NCBI GenBank assembly: GCA_051418055.1
Contig: JBPRGH010000103.1
Span: 1-64,000, forward strand
DNA from: JBPRGH01 sp051418055
GTDB lineage: Bacteria; Bacteroidota; Bacteroidia; Cytophagales; Cyclobacteriaceae
Direction of reading: 5' to 3'
Length of the DNA: 64,000 nt
Part shown: piece by piece, positions 54,901-63,554 of the stretch
Layout of the letters: each line of letters starts with the position of its first letter
How positions within the stretch are numbered: the stretch's first letter is position 1
Notes under the pieces: generated by a model
The model's database searches: none
The model's input: only the letters and a program-made list of their open reading frames with translations
What the model was told of the DNA's origin: nothing
Program-made: the position numbers and the translations under genes

Positions 54901-55650
54901 TCAGGTTGCAGGAACTGTATCGGTTTTCTCAATCCAAAAATTATTAAACCCTTCTCCTAAATGTAGTGTGATCTCCTGTAGTTGTATCAATTCGAGGATA
55001 GCCAAGAAATTAAAAATAACATACACTTTTGTCGGTTCCTCTTCAATTAAGTTGGTGAAAGCAATTCGAGATTGTAAATTTAGTTTCTGCAATATATGCT
55101 CTTTCTGCTTAGAGATGGTATAAGGATATTCTATTACTTCATGTCGGGGTTTATTCTGCTCCTCCTCAAACCTTTCAACCACACGCTGAAATACTTTAAG
55201 CAATTTGTAAAGATCAACATCCTGGAGCTCCGACTCTACATTGGTGGTTTCAGAAAGCTTGCGTATCTCTTTTAATCCATTTCCTCTCTTTTCCTTTTGA
55301 AGCTCTTCTTCTTCCATACTTTGAAGCTGCTCCAATACTGATTTATATTTTTTATATTCCAGCAGGTGTTTTACCAACTCTTCGCGAGGATCTATTTCAT
55401 TACCTTCCTCATCAAGCTGTGGGCGGGGAAGAAGCATTTTTGATTTTATCTTCATCAAAGTAGCTGCCACTAATATAAATTCACTGGCCACTTCAATGTT
55501 CATCTCCTCGAGCCTGTGAAGATAATCGAGGAAATCACCCGTTATCCTTGATATAGGAATATCATGAATATTCAGCTCATCCCTCTCTATAAAAAATAGG
55601 AGCAGATCAAACGGCCCCTCGAATAATGGCAACTTAATTTCAAAACTCAC
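54901..55650 (-). CDS. scpA: Segregation and condensation protein A
   Basis: A protein of about 249 residues, the kleisin of the bacterial SMC-ScpAB condensin. The N-terminal LPLFEGPFDLLLFFIERDEL and the EFILVAATLMKIKSKMLLP segment are diagnostic; the C-terminal winged-helix part follows a charged linker. The start is uncertain: GTG at 55650 gives the usual SFEIKLPLFEGP opening, while TTG at 55677 adds nine residues. No scpB is adjacent. Confidence 0.9.
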   Translation of the reverse strand: MSFEIKLPLFEGPFDLLLFFIERDELNIHDIPISRITGDFLDYLHRLEEMNIEVASEFILVAATLMKIKSKMLLPRPQLDEEGNEIDPREELVKHLLEYKKYKSVLEQLQSMEEEELQKEKRGNGLKEIRKLSETTNVESELQDVDLYKLLKVFQRVVERFEEEQNKPRHEVIEYPYTISKQKEHILQKLNLQSRIAFTNLIEEEPTKVYVIFNFLAILELIQLQEITLHLGEGFNNFWIEKTDTVPAT

Positions 55651-55701
55651 GTACGGATAATTTAAATATTCTTCCAAAAATACGATTTACCTAGAAAAAT
55701 T

Positions 55702-55709
55702 TAAATTTG
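55702..55709 (+). promoter_or_regulatory. Bacteroidota -7 promoter element upstream of dxs
   Basis: TAAATTTG matches TAnnTTTG in the divergent scpA-dxs gap, 88 nt before the dxs ATG. Confidence 0.4.
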
Positions 55710-55797
55710 TAGCAGTAAATAACTCTTGTTTGTTTTTTTTACCGGAAACACTTAGTTTAAGTGGTTGTTTATCAAACACATTTTAGAAGTCAAAGTT

Positions 55798-57729
55798 ATG
55801 CTCATACAGCCTGGAGAACTGCTCTCTACCATTAACTCCCCCGAGGATGTTAAAAAATTAAATCAAAAGGATCTTGTAAAGCTCTGCCAGGAACTTCGTC
55901 AGTTTATAATTGATAATGTTTCGGTTTATGGCGGGCATTTTGGCGCCAGCCTTGGAGTAGTGGAACTCACCGTTGCCCTGCACTATATATTTAAAACTCC
56001 TTATGATGAATTGATTTGGGATGTAGGGCACCAGGCCTATGGCCATAAAATATTAACGGGCCGCCGAGACCAATTTAAAACTAATCGGATATACAAAGGT
56101 CTAAGCGGTTTTCCAAAAAGAAGAGAAAGTGAATTTGATTCCTTTGGTGTAGGCCACTCCTCCACCTCTATCTCTGCTGCCTTAGGAATGGCTATGGCAT
56201 CAAAATATATGGGAATTGAAGATAAGCAGCATATTGCTGTCATTGGTGACGGCGCAATGACAGGAGGTATTGCTTTTGAAGGCATGAACCATGCAGGGGT
56301 ATCAGATACAAATGTCCTTATCATCCTTAATGATAACTGCATGTCAATTGACCCTAATGTGGGTGCACTGAAAGATTATCTTACGGATATTACCACCTCT
56401 CACACTTATAATAAAGTAAAAGATGAGATCTGGAATATTATGGGCAAGATCAATAAGATTGGACCACATGCCCGTGAGATGGTTTCAAAAGTTGAGGGAG
56501 GTATTAAATCTATTCTGTTAAGCCAGAGCAATTTATTTGAATCTTTAAACCTACGTTATTTTGGCCCTGTAGATGGTCATGATGTAAATCATTTGGTGCA
56601 CGTATTAAAAGATCTTAAAGATATAAAAGGCCCTAAGCTCCTTCATGTGATGACAAAAAAGGGCAAAGGCTTTGATCCTGCTGAATTTGGCAACCAGACC
56701 ACCTGGCATGCCCCGGGGAAATTCGACAAGATCAGTGGTGAGATCTATAAAAAAGTTCATGAAGTTCCTCAGCCCCCGAAGTACCAGGATGTATTCGGAC
56801 ATACCATTGTTGAGCTAGCTAAGGAGAATGATAAAATTGTAGGGATCACTCCTGCTATGCCTTCGGGTTCTTCATTAAACATTATGATGGATGAAATGCC
56901 GGAGCGGGCATTTGATGTGGGTATTGCCGAGCAGCATGCAGTTACATTTAGTGCAGGTCTTGCCACTCAGGGTTTAATCCCTTTCTGTAATATCTATAGT
57001 ACCTTCATGCAAAGGGGATATGATCAGGTGATCCATGATGTGTGTATCCAGGACCTGCCAGTTAATTTCTGTTTGGACCGTGCAGGATTTGCCGGTGCTG
57101 ATGGCCCTACACATCATGGGGCCTATGATATTGCTTACATGCGCTGCATACCAAATATGATTGTAGCTGCCCCAATGAATGAATCGGAGCTACGTAATCT
57201 GATGTACACTTCTCAACTGCCAAGGGAGAATACGGCCTTTACTATACGTTATCCTAGAGGCCAGGGGGTAATGCCTGAATGGCGTACACCTATGGAAAAG
57301 GTAAATATCGGCTCCGGTAGAAAAATAAAAGACGGTTCAGATATCGCTATCCTCACTCTAGGGCATATTGGAAATTATGCTGTTGAGGCATGCGAGGAGC
57401 TTGAAAAGCAGGATATTGACGCTGCACATTATGACATGCGTTTTGTAAAACCTCTTGATAAAAAACTCTTAGAGGAAGTTTTCAGCAAGTTTGATAAAGT
57501 TATTACTATTGAAGATGGTTGTATAATGGGTGGCTTTGGCAGTGCTGTTTTGGAATGCATGGCTGACCTAAAATATAATTGCCAGGTAGTAAGGCTTGGT
57601 ATACCCGACGAGATTATTGAACATGGCTCACAGGAAGAGCTTCATAAGGAATGTGGATTTGATGCTGAAGGAATTATAGAGACTGTAGAGAAAATGCTTG
57701 CAGCCGAAAAAATTCAAACTAATGCCTGA
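55798..57729 (+). CDS. dxs: 1-deoxy-D-xylulose-5-phosphate synthase
   Basis: A 643-residue thiamine-diphosphate enzyme, first step of the MEP isoprenoid pathway (pyruvate plus glyceraldehyde-3-phosphate to DXP). Visible are His47 (YGGHFGASLG), DVGHQAYGHK (His78), the ThDP motif GDGAMTGGIAFEGMN...LNDN and the transketolase central region GIAEQHAVTFSAGLA. I use the ATG at 55798; a TTG at 55765 would add an unconserved stretch. It is coupled by an 8-nt overlap (ATGCCTGA) to an alpha/beta hydrolase gene. Confidence 0.96.
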   Translation: MLIQPGELLSTINSPEDVKKLNQKDLVKLCQELRQFIIDNVSVYGGHFGASLGVVELTVALHYIFKTPYDELIWDVGHQAYGHKILTGRRDQFKTNRIYKGLSGFPKRRESEFDSFGVGHSSTSISAALGMAMASKYMGIEDKQHIAVIGDGAMTGGIAFEGMNHAGVSDTNVLIILNDNCMSIDPNVGALKDYLTDITTSHTYNKVKDEIWNIMGKINKIGPHAREMVSKVEGGIKSILLSQSNLFESLNLRYFGPVDGHDVNHLVHVLKDLKDIKGPKLLHVMTKKGKGFDPAEFGNQTTWHAPGKFDKISGEIYKKVHEVPQPPKYQDVFGHTIVELAKENDKIVGITPAMPSGSSLNIMMDEMPERAFDVGIAEQHAVTFSAGLATQGLIPFCNIYSTFMQRGYDQVIHDVCIQDLPVNFCLDRAGFAGADGPTHHGAYDIAYMRCIPNMIVAAPMNESELRNLMYTSQLPRENTAFTIRYPRGQGVMPEWRTPMEKVNIGSGRKIKDGSDIAILTLGHIGNYAVEACEELEKQDIDAAHYDMRFVKPLDKKLLEEVFSKFDKVITIEDGCIMGGFGSAVLECMADLKYNCQVVRLGIPDEIIEHGSQEELHKECGFDAEGIIETVEKMLAAEKIQTNA

Positions 57730-58492
57730 TACCATTGCCTATTTTGAAAAAGGTAAGGGAAAGCCGGTAGTTCTGCTCCATGGTTTTTGTGAGACATATG
57801 AGGTTTGGAAGGATTTAATTGACGAATTATCAAAAAACTACCGCGTATTGGCTCCCGATTTACCAGGCTTCGGCAGGTCTCCTTTACCAAACCAGGAAAT
57901 TACAATAGAAAATATAGCCGAAAAGCTCAGCCTATGGATTAAAGATGTTGTTAAAGAGCCGGTTATAATTTTTGCTCATTCTATGGGTGGGTATATTACA
58001 TTGGCATTTGCTGAAAATCATAGAGATCAGCTTAAAGCCTTTGGTTTAATTCATTCTACTGCACATGCTGATTCCCCTGAAAAAAAAGAAAACCGTCTGA
58101 AAGCAGCTGAATTTGTAAAGAAAAATGGGGCAGAACCTTTTATAAAAACATTAATCCCTTCTTTATTTCACCAGGCTAATGAAAAGCAGGCATTGGTGCA
58201 GGAGGCTATGAAAACGGCAATTACCACCCCGGCTGAAACAATAATATCTTATTCTCTTGCCATGCGTGAGCGGCCACCAAGATATCATCTTTTATCAGAT
58301 GAAGAGATCCCAAAGCTATTTATTGCTGGTAAATATGATGAAGTTGTTCCTCTTTCTTCCTCAGAAGAGCAGATCAGTAAAATTAAAAATGGTAAGGGTG
58401 TCGTTTTAGAAAACAGTGCTCATATGGGAATGACAGAAGAGCCTGGATCCCTTCTTAAGGAAATAAAGGAATTTCTTAAAAATATTTTATAA
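57722..58492 (+). CDS. Alpha/beta hydrolase
   Basis: A 256-residue alpha/beta-fold hydrolase. It has the oxyanion segment LLHGFCETYEVW, the nucleophile elbow AHSMGGY, the acid in FIAGKYDEVVPL and the catalytic His in NSAHMGMTEEP. It is probably a cytoplasmic esterase or peptidase-like hydrolase; the substrate is unknown. The ATG at 57722 is chosen because it restores the usual length and overlaps the dxs stop. It ends 9 nt from the convergent gene. Confidence 0.88.
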   Translation: MPDTIAYFEKGKGKPVVLLHGFCETYEVWKDLIDELSKNYRVLAPDLPGFGRSPLPNQEITIENIAEKLSLWIKDVVKEPVIIFAHSMGGYITLAFAENHRDQLKAFGLIHSTAHADSPEKKENRLKAAEFVKKNGAEPFIKTLIPSLFHQANEKQALVQEAMKTAITTPAETIISYSLAMRERPPRYHLLSDEEIPKLFIAGKYDEVVPLSSSEEQISKIKNGKGVVLENSAHMGMTEEPGSLLKEIKEFLKNIL

Positions 58493-58501
58493 GAAAAGTA
58501 A

Positions 58502-59227
58502 TTAATTTAATCTCTTCTGAAGGAACACAAAAGCTCTTTCATATGCATCTTCAAGAGGTCCATCTTCAAAATCATTTCCCGAAGCCTCAGAAGTATCAAA
58601 TCTTTCAACAGTTAAATTATTATTACCTTTATTCATGGCTTCTTTGAAGCTGTTAATTCTATTTATATCCATCTGATCTTCCGGCATTACCAGGAGAGCC
58701 AGAACATCTGCCTCCAGCTGGGCCAGTTCTTCGGAATCTATGCCAGGCAATTCATTGAAAAGGACATAACCTCTGATATTGTTTGGCACAACAAAACCAG
58801 CTTCTATTGCCCATTCAGCTCCGGAACCATAACCTACTAATCCTACTTCAGCCGCTGTTCCTACAAAATCCATTATACCCTTTACGATGGCTTCAGAGCG
58901 TTTACGATCCATTATTTTCTCTTGAGCAAGCATTGTTTCCTTATCATCTGCCACTTTTCCATCATAAAGATCAACCACATAAACATGGATATCACCTATA
59001 TCCTCCGCAAATTTATCGGCCATCTGTTTCATATGCCAGCTAAGTCCACTGCCATCAGTAAAAACCAGGACATATTCATCAGTATCAGGGTGTGCATCGA
59101 CGGCATAAGCCCTTCCCATTTTTCCATCGGGAGTTTCAAAGGTTATTATTCTACCTTCCGGCTCCATATGCTGAGCAATTGCAAAACCGGTAAAAAAGAT
59201 AAATAGTGATGTCAAAAATATTTTCAT
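58502..59227 (-). CDS. Exported dienelactone-hydrolase-like protein, probably non-catalytic
   Basis: A 241-residue protein with a signal peptide (to about residue 19). It follows the dienelactone hydrolase pattern: ADKFAE...VYVVDLYDGKVADD, a nucleophile-elbow region VGLVGYGSGAEW, and a C-terminal ASGNDFEDG...ERAFVFLQKRL. At the nucleophile position (GxCxG in the family) Gly134 stands in place of Cys or Ser. In the HGF motif the His appears replaced by Asn218. The fold is inferred from layout; lack of activity is a prediction from the missing residues. Confidence 0.75.
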   Translation of the reverse strand: MKIFLTSLFIFFTGFAIAQHMEPEGRIITFETPDGKMGRAYAVDAHPDTDEYVLVFTDGSGLSWHMKQMADKFAEDIGDIHVYVVDLYDGKVADDKETMLAQEKIMDRKRSEAIVKGIMDFVGTAAEVGLVGYGSGAEWAIEAGFVVPNNIRGYVLFNELPGIDSEELAQLEADVLALLVMPEDQMDINRINSFKEAMNKGNNNLTVERFDTSEASGNDFEDGPLEDAYERAFVFLQKRLN

Positions 59228-59275
59228 AATACTGGATTTTATATTATGATAACAGTATTTAGCTTACATTGTTGG

Positions 59276-59740
59276 TTAAATCTTTTCTCTGCTGTAAGCT
59301 ATAAAATCAGTCACCGGTGGTGTTATATCAAAATTCCTTAGTCTGATTGCCATTTGGGCGCGGTGGTAGGTGCTATGGTTGATCACATGTGTTATTATAT
59401 GCCTGATGGTTGTTTCAAATTTTACTCCCTCTGAATTTTTATAGAAGATCATCTCCTCAAATGTTTCACCCCGGTGCTCTTCTCTTACATAATTTATCCA
59501 GTTCCCTGAGCTTTCATATACCATACTTTTCAGCTCCCTTAATTTATACTTTTCCCAAAGGGGAAATGGGCTGGTAGGCATATCCTTGATTCTGTGAAGC
59601 CAGATGATTTGCGATGAAATAAGGTGGCTAAATAATTTTAGAAGTTCTTTATCATCAACATTCTCATCTTCTAAAACTGCAAGCATGCGTATATTTGCCC
59701 AGTGATTATATTCAAAAAGCTCCAAAAAATGCTTTTTCAT
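59276..59740 (-). CDS. DinB-like (metal-dependent) protein
   Basis: A 154-residue four-helix DinB-family protein. The metal-site histidines are visible in KLFSHLISSQIIWLHRI and HVINHSTYHRAQMAIRL, the usual spacing for a divalent-metal site. The opening FELFEYNHWANIRM-type segment (LFEYNHWAN) is typical. DinB-family proteins include thiol-transferase-like enzymes and damage-inducible proteins. No operon partner is coupled; the DLH-like gene is 48 nt downstream. Confidence 0.9.
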   Translation of the reverse strand: MKKHFLELFEYNHWANIRMLAVLEDENVDDKELLKLFSHLISSQIIWLHRIKDMPTSPFPLWEKYKLRELKSMVYESSGNWINYVREEHRGETFEEMIFYKNSEGVKFETTIRHIITHVINHSTYHRAQMAIRLRNFDITPPVTDFIAYSREKI

Positions 59741-59812
59741 AAATAACTTATATTTAAATTACAGCACAAATTTAGATATTTACTTTAATTGCCAATTACT
59801 TGTATAACGACT

Positions 59813-61444
59813 ATGAAGAAAATTGTTTTTTTGTTTCTCATTATTAATTCTTTTACAGCTTATTCACAGGAAAAACCTGAGCCTACTATAGATATTGAAC
59901 CGTATTTTGATCTAAAATTTACTCAGGCAGAAAGAGACTCAATGATTGGGGAGCTGGAAAGCATGAAAAAAGCACTTGTGGCTATGCATGGATATGAATT
60001 AAGAAATGAGGTAATGCCCGCCGTCCTCTTTGACCCCATACCTGCAAATTTTTCTCAGAAATCCCGATCAGTACTGTCTGATTATGATATTCCTGCTGCT
60101 GAACTTCCAAAAAACCGTGATGACCTTGCTTTTTATACCGTTGCAGAATTATCCAGTTTGATCAAAAATAAAAAAATAAGCAGTGTCGAGCTCACGCGCT
60201 TTTTTATTGACAGGCTGAAAACCTACAGCGACACATTGGAAAGTACAGTAGCTATTTTAGAAGACCGTGCATTGGAGCAGGCGCATAAAGCTGACCTCGA
60301 AATTAATAAAGGACGTTACCGCGGGCCGCTTCATGGTATCCCTTATGGTGTAAAGGATCTTATTGCTGTAAAAGGAACAAAAACTACCTGGGGAGCAACT
60401 CCATTTAAAGACCAGGAGATAGAAACAACTGCTACTATTGTTCAAAACCTGGATAGTGCCGGCGCTATATTGGTAGCTAAATTAACCCTTGGTGCATTAG
60501 CAATGGGTGATATCTGGTACGGAGGCAAAACACGTAATCCATGGAACCTCGAGCAGGGAAGCAGTGGCTCATCTGCCGGATCGGCAGCTGCCGTTTCTGC
60601 AGGCCTGGTACCTTTCGCTATTGGGTCAGAAACATTGGGTTCCATTGTCTCTCCCTCTACACGTACTGGAGCTACAGGTTTACGCCCAACTTATGGGCGT
60701 GTAAGCCGTAATGGTGCCATGGCTTTAAGCTGGAGCATGGATAAGCTTGGCCCGATCACCCGCAGTGCAAAAGATGCTGCTTTAGTTTTTGATGTTATTG
60801 AAGGTAAGGATCCTGCCGATCCTACCACCTATAGGATGAACTACTCTTATAATCCGGTAAAGGATCTGAGTAAATTAAAGATCGGGTATTTAAAAAGCTA
60901 TTTTGAAAGAGATTATAGTAATAAAGAAAATGATCAGCGGACTTTAGAACAGCTTATTAAAATGGGGGCTAACCTGGAGCCTGTTAATCTTCCTGATTCC
61001 GTACCTGTTTCTGCTCTGTCTATTATCCTTATGGCTGAGGCTGCCGCCGCTTTTGACCAGCTTACGCGATCAGGTCTGGATAGTTTACTGGTGAACCAGA
61101 GCAAGTATGCATGGCCAAATTATTTCCGAGGAGCACGATTTATACCGGCAGTAGAATACATTAATGCAAACAGATTGCGGCGTATAGTACAAAATGAGCT
61201 TCACGAAATATTTAAGGAATATGACGTAATAGTTGCTCCTTCATTTGGCGGAAGCCAGCTGCTGATGACGAATCTTACTGGACATCCAGCTGTGGTAATG
61301 CCGAATGGCTTTAATGATAAAGGTGCACCTACAAGTATCACTTTTTTAGGTAATCTTTTTGATGAAGGGATAATTTTAGCATTTGCCCAGGCTTATCAGG
61401 AAGCAACCGAATGGGATAACAAGCACCCTGAGTTCTTTAAGTAA
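59813..61444 (+). CDS. Exported amidase (amidase signature family)
   Basis: A 543-residue amidase with a signal peptide (MKKIVFLFLIINSFTAYSQ) when started at the ATG at 59813; the TTG at 59789 would place eight residues ahead of it. The amidase-signature Ser-cisSer-Lys set is present: Lys181 in YGVKDLIAVKG, the GSSGSSAGSAAAV cis-Ser region near 251, and Ser277 in GSETLGSI. It would hydrolyse an amide in the periplasm. The GSSGSS variation from the usual GSSGGS is minor. The substrate is unknown. Confidence 0.9.
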   Translation: MKKIVFLFLIINSFTAYSQEKPEPTIDIEPYFDLKFTQAERDSMIGELESMKKALVAMHGYELRNEVMPAVLFDPIPANFSQKSRSVLSDYDIPAAELPKNRDDLAFYTVAELSSLIKNKKISSVELTRFFIDRLKTYSDTLESTVAILEDRALEQAHKADLEINKGRYRGPLHGIPYGVKDLIAVKGTKTTWGATPFKDQEIETTATIVQNLDSAGAILVAKLTLGALAMGDIWYGGKTRNPWNLEQGSSGSSAGSAAAVSAGLVPFAIGSETLGSIVSPSTRTGATGLRPTYGRVSRNGAMALSWSMDKLGPITRSAKDAALVFDVIEGKDPADPTTYRMNYSYNPVKDLSKLKIGYLKSYFERDYSNKENDQRTLEQLIKMGANLEPVNLPDSVPVSALSIILMAEAAAAFDQLTRSGLDSLLVNQSKYAWPNYFRGARFIPAVEYINANRLRRIVQNELHEIFKEYDVIVAPSFGGSQLLMTNLTGHPAVVMPNGFNDKGAPTSITFLGNLFDEGIILAFAQAYQEATEWDNKHPEFFK

Positions 61445-61851
61445 ACTTCTAACACTCTTCCCTCCTCCGAGTCCTCTTTGAGTGACTCGGAGGAGAATGG
61501 GTATTTCTGTGTAATCGGCAGAGCCGTCTTAGAATCCTAACTGACAAAATACCATTGCTGAAGCTAAAAGCCATTAATAACATATCTTAAAGAGATAGCA
61601 ACCAGCTACACCTCTCATATCATCTTTATTTCCAATAAAGCATCTTCTTTGCTAGCGGCTGACTTTGATTTGAAACTAGTCCAGTGCAGCATCGCCGGTC
61701 AGATCCGCTTGGGGCGGTCAGAACGGAGTGTGGTTATATACCTTCTCCGGATCACTCGCTACCTTCTCCCTCCTTGTCGCTCGAAGAGGATGCGGAGAAA
61801 AAGTTCAGCTTTAAATTTATTATATTGTGACTATTCACCACCTGCTGCATT
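61445..61851. other. 407-nt gene-free region upstream of the sigma factor
   Basis: No credible gene is present; a 70-residue frame (61649-61861) looks like chance. A GC-rich inverted repeat at 61462-61495 lies behind the amidase. Further down, TTCTCCG (61743-61749) and CGGAGAA (61793-61799) form the ends of a long imperfect hairpin with internal GATC/CTCG-type matches. It probably holds the promoter and leader of the sigma-factor operon. No clear TAnnTTTG element was found. Confidence 0.5.
61462..61495 (+). terminator. Possible terminator hairpin after the amidase gene
   Basis: A 12-bp stem (61462-61473 with 61484-61495; CTCCTCCGAGTC / GACTCGGAGGAG) with a 10-nt loop begins 18 nt after the stop codon. 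There is no T-run behind it, so intrinsic termination is uncertain. Confidence 0.4.
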
Positions 61852-62454
61852 ATGGCTGTAAAGATTGCTAAAAGGATCCCTATGAAAAACGCCCGACATA
61901 TGAGCGAAGAGGAGATCCGCTCCGAACAAATAATTGTGGAGCAGGCAAAAGAGGATGGGCAACATTTTGGAAAGCTTTATGATAAGTATTTTGATGATAT
62001 TTTCTATTTCATCTACCGCAGGACAGATGATGAAGCAACTACGGCTGATTTAACTTCTCAGACATTTTACATTGCACTGAAAAAGCTTTCAAAATATAAA
62101 AACCATGGATTGCCATTTTCTGCATGGCTATTCAGGATAGCGGCGAATGAAATAAATAAATACTATAGAAGCCAAAAGAAATCAAAAAGGGTCTATAGCC
62201 TTGAAGAAAGCCGCATAATAGAAATAATTGAAGAAGCCGGCGAAGAGGGTAATGAGGAAAAAATAGGTAAAGTAATAGCGGCATTAAATGCTTTGCCAAC
62301 AGAAGTAATTGAGATAATGGAGCTTCGGTTTTATGAGGAGAAAAGCTTTAAAGAGATAGCCTTTATCCTTGATATCTCGGAGAGCAGCGCAAAAATGCGT
62401 GTATACAGAACATTGGAGAAACTTCGTGAGCAAATTGAAAACGGGAACAAATAA
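61852..62454 (+). CDS. ECF-type RNA polymerase sigma factor
   Basis: A 200-residue sigma-70 family factor of the extracytoplasmic-function type. Region 2 is LYDKYFDDIFYFIYRRT...ATTADLTSQTFYIAL...FSAWLFRIAANEINKYYR. Region 4 is LPTEVIEIMELRFYEEKSFKEIAFILDISESSAKMRVYRTLEKLR, a helix-turn-helix. It would direct transcription of an envelope or stress regulon. The next gene starts 1 nt after its stop. The true start may be one of the downstream ATGs (for example 61882). Confidence 0.92.
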   Translation: MAVKIAKRIPMKNARHMSEEEIRSEQIIVEQAKEDGQHFGKLYDKYFDDIFYFIYRRTDDEATTADLTSQTFYIALKKLSKYKNHGLPFSAWLFRIAANEINKYYRSQKKSKRVYSLEESRIIEIIEEAGEEGNEEKIGKVIAALNALPTEVIEIMELRFYEEKSFKEIAFILDISESSAKMRVYRTLEKLREQIENGNK

Positions 62455-62455
62455 G

Positions 62456-62770
62456 ATGGGCAACCACGAAATAAGGCTACGGAGAAAAAATATGACTTCG
62501 AGGAATATCGAAAGGCATAAAAATTATTATGAGATCATGAGAAGACATAATAAAAGATTGCATGCTAAAAGACTGACAAGGACGCTGATCTATATTCTTT
62601 TTGTAATTGGATTGGCGATCATCTTCTACTTTGCAATGGATAAACTTGAACGCGTTGATAATAAAAATTCCGGCCGGAATTCAACTTATGTTTTACCTAA
62701 ATTAGAAAACAATGGAAACGAAAAAAGATCCCCGGAAAAATGTGTACCGATTGAGCAATTTATGGTTTAA
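62456..62770 (+). CDS. Small single-span membrane protein coupled to sigma factor
   Basis: A 104-residue protein starting 1 nt after the sigma-factor stop. A basic N-terminal half (RLRRKN, RRHNKRLHAKRLTR) leads into one membrane helix (TLIYILFVIGLAIIFYFAM) and a short extracytoplasmic tail. The position behind an ECF sigma factor and the topology resemble a minimal anti-sigma factor, but no anti-sigma domain is recognisable. Its 3' end overlaps the TonB gene start by 59 nt in another frame, which is unusually long. Confidence 0.65.
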   Translation: MGNHEIRLRRKNMTSRNIERHKNYYEIMRRHNKRLHAKRLTRTLIYILFVIGLAIIFYFAMDKLERVDNKNSGRNSTYVLPKLENNGNEKRSPEKCVPIEQFMV

Positions 62771-63377
62771 TCTTGGTCTGCTGCTTACCCTTGCAGCGGT
62801 AACTACCGCCTTTGAATGGCGTACTTTATATGAAGGTCCTGTTGTAGATTTTAACGATCCTTCAGACGGGCAGGTGATTGATTATATTCCTCCGACAATC
62901 ATTGATCCTCCCCCAAAACCAAAGCCCATACTAGCTAGACCTGTAGAAGCCAAAGAGGATGAAGTTGAAGAGGTAGATCCAGGGGAAATAATTATTGACT
63001 TTACTGATGTTAAATTCCCTGATCCGGTAGAAATGGATGAGCCTGATGATGAGAAAACTGATGAAACTGTTGTATGGGCAGAGAAAATGCCGGAACCAAC
63101 AGGTGGTTATGAGGCCTTCTATAAATACATTAGCAAAAACATAAATTACCCTCCCCAGGCTAAAAGATTAGGTGTGGAAGGAACAGTATATGTCCAATTT
63201 GTAGTGGATGAAAAGGGAGAAATTACAGCTATTGAGATAGCGCGCGGTATAGGTGCAGGTTGTGATAAGGAAGTCATAAGACTAATGGAAAACGCTCCCA
63301 AATGGAACCCCGGAAAACAACGCGCTGTACCTGTTAAGGTGCGGATGATAATGCCAATTAAATTTCAATTACAATAG
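62712..63377 (+). CDS. TonB-family energy-transducing protein
   Basis: A 221-residue protein. A short cytoplasmic start and membrane anchor (LWFNLGLLLTLAAVTTAF) precede an acidic and proline-rich linker (PPTIIDPPPKPKP) and a C-terminal TonB domain with INYPPQAKRLGVEGTVYVQF...AVPVKVRMIMPIKFQLQ. Such proteins couple proton-motive force to outer-membrane SusC/TonB-dependent receptors. It belongs to the sigma-factor operon; the upstream ORF overlaps its start by 59 nt, suggesting translational coupling. No receptor gene is adjacent. Confidence 0.92.
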   Translation: METKKDPRKNVYRLSNLWFNLGLLLTLAAVTTAFEWRTLYEGPVVDFNDPSDGQVIDYIPPTIIDPPPKPKPILARPVEAKEDEVEEVDPGEIIIDFTDVKFPDPVEMDEPDDEKTDETVVWAEKMPEPTGGYEAFYKYISKNINYPPQAKRLGVEGTVYVQFVVDEKGEITAIEIARGIGAGCDKEVIRLMENAPKWNPGKQRAVPVKVRMIMPIKFQLQ

Positions 63378-63385
63378 CAGGGTTT

Positions 63386-63437
63386 ACAGCATTCCCGAAG
63401 TTGAAAAGTTGATACTTTGGGAATGCTGTTTATTCTT
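63386..63437 (+). terminator. Intrinsic terminator after the TonB gene
   Basis: An 11-bp stem ACAGCATTCCC (63386-63396) pairs with 63419-63429 and can be extended inward by about five pairs (one G-U) to a 12-nt loop. TTATTCTT follows. Confidence 0.75.
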
Positions 63438-63554
63438 AATTCTTTAACGAAAACTTACTCTGGTAAAAATTTTAAATTAATTTTATACATTATGAAACTA
63501 TTAATTCGTTATTTGTGTAGCAGATTTGACCCTTAAACCTAATTATCTTTAAAA

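Noticed and set aside
61649..61861. A 70-residue frame upstream of the sigma factor.
   Set aside because: It runs through a hairpin-rich leader, has no family resemblance and overlaps the sigma-factor start.
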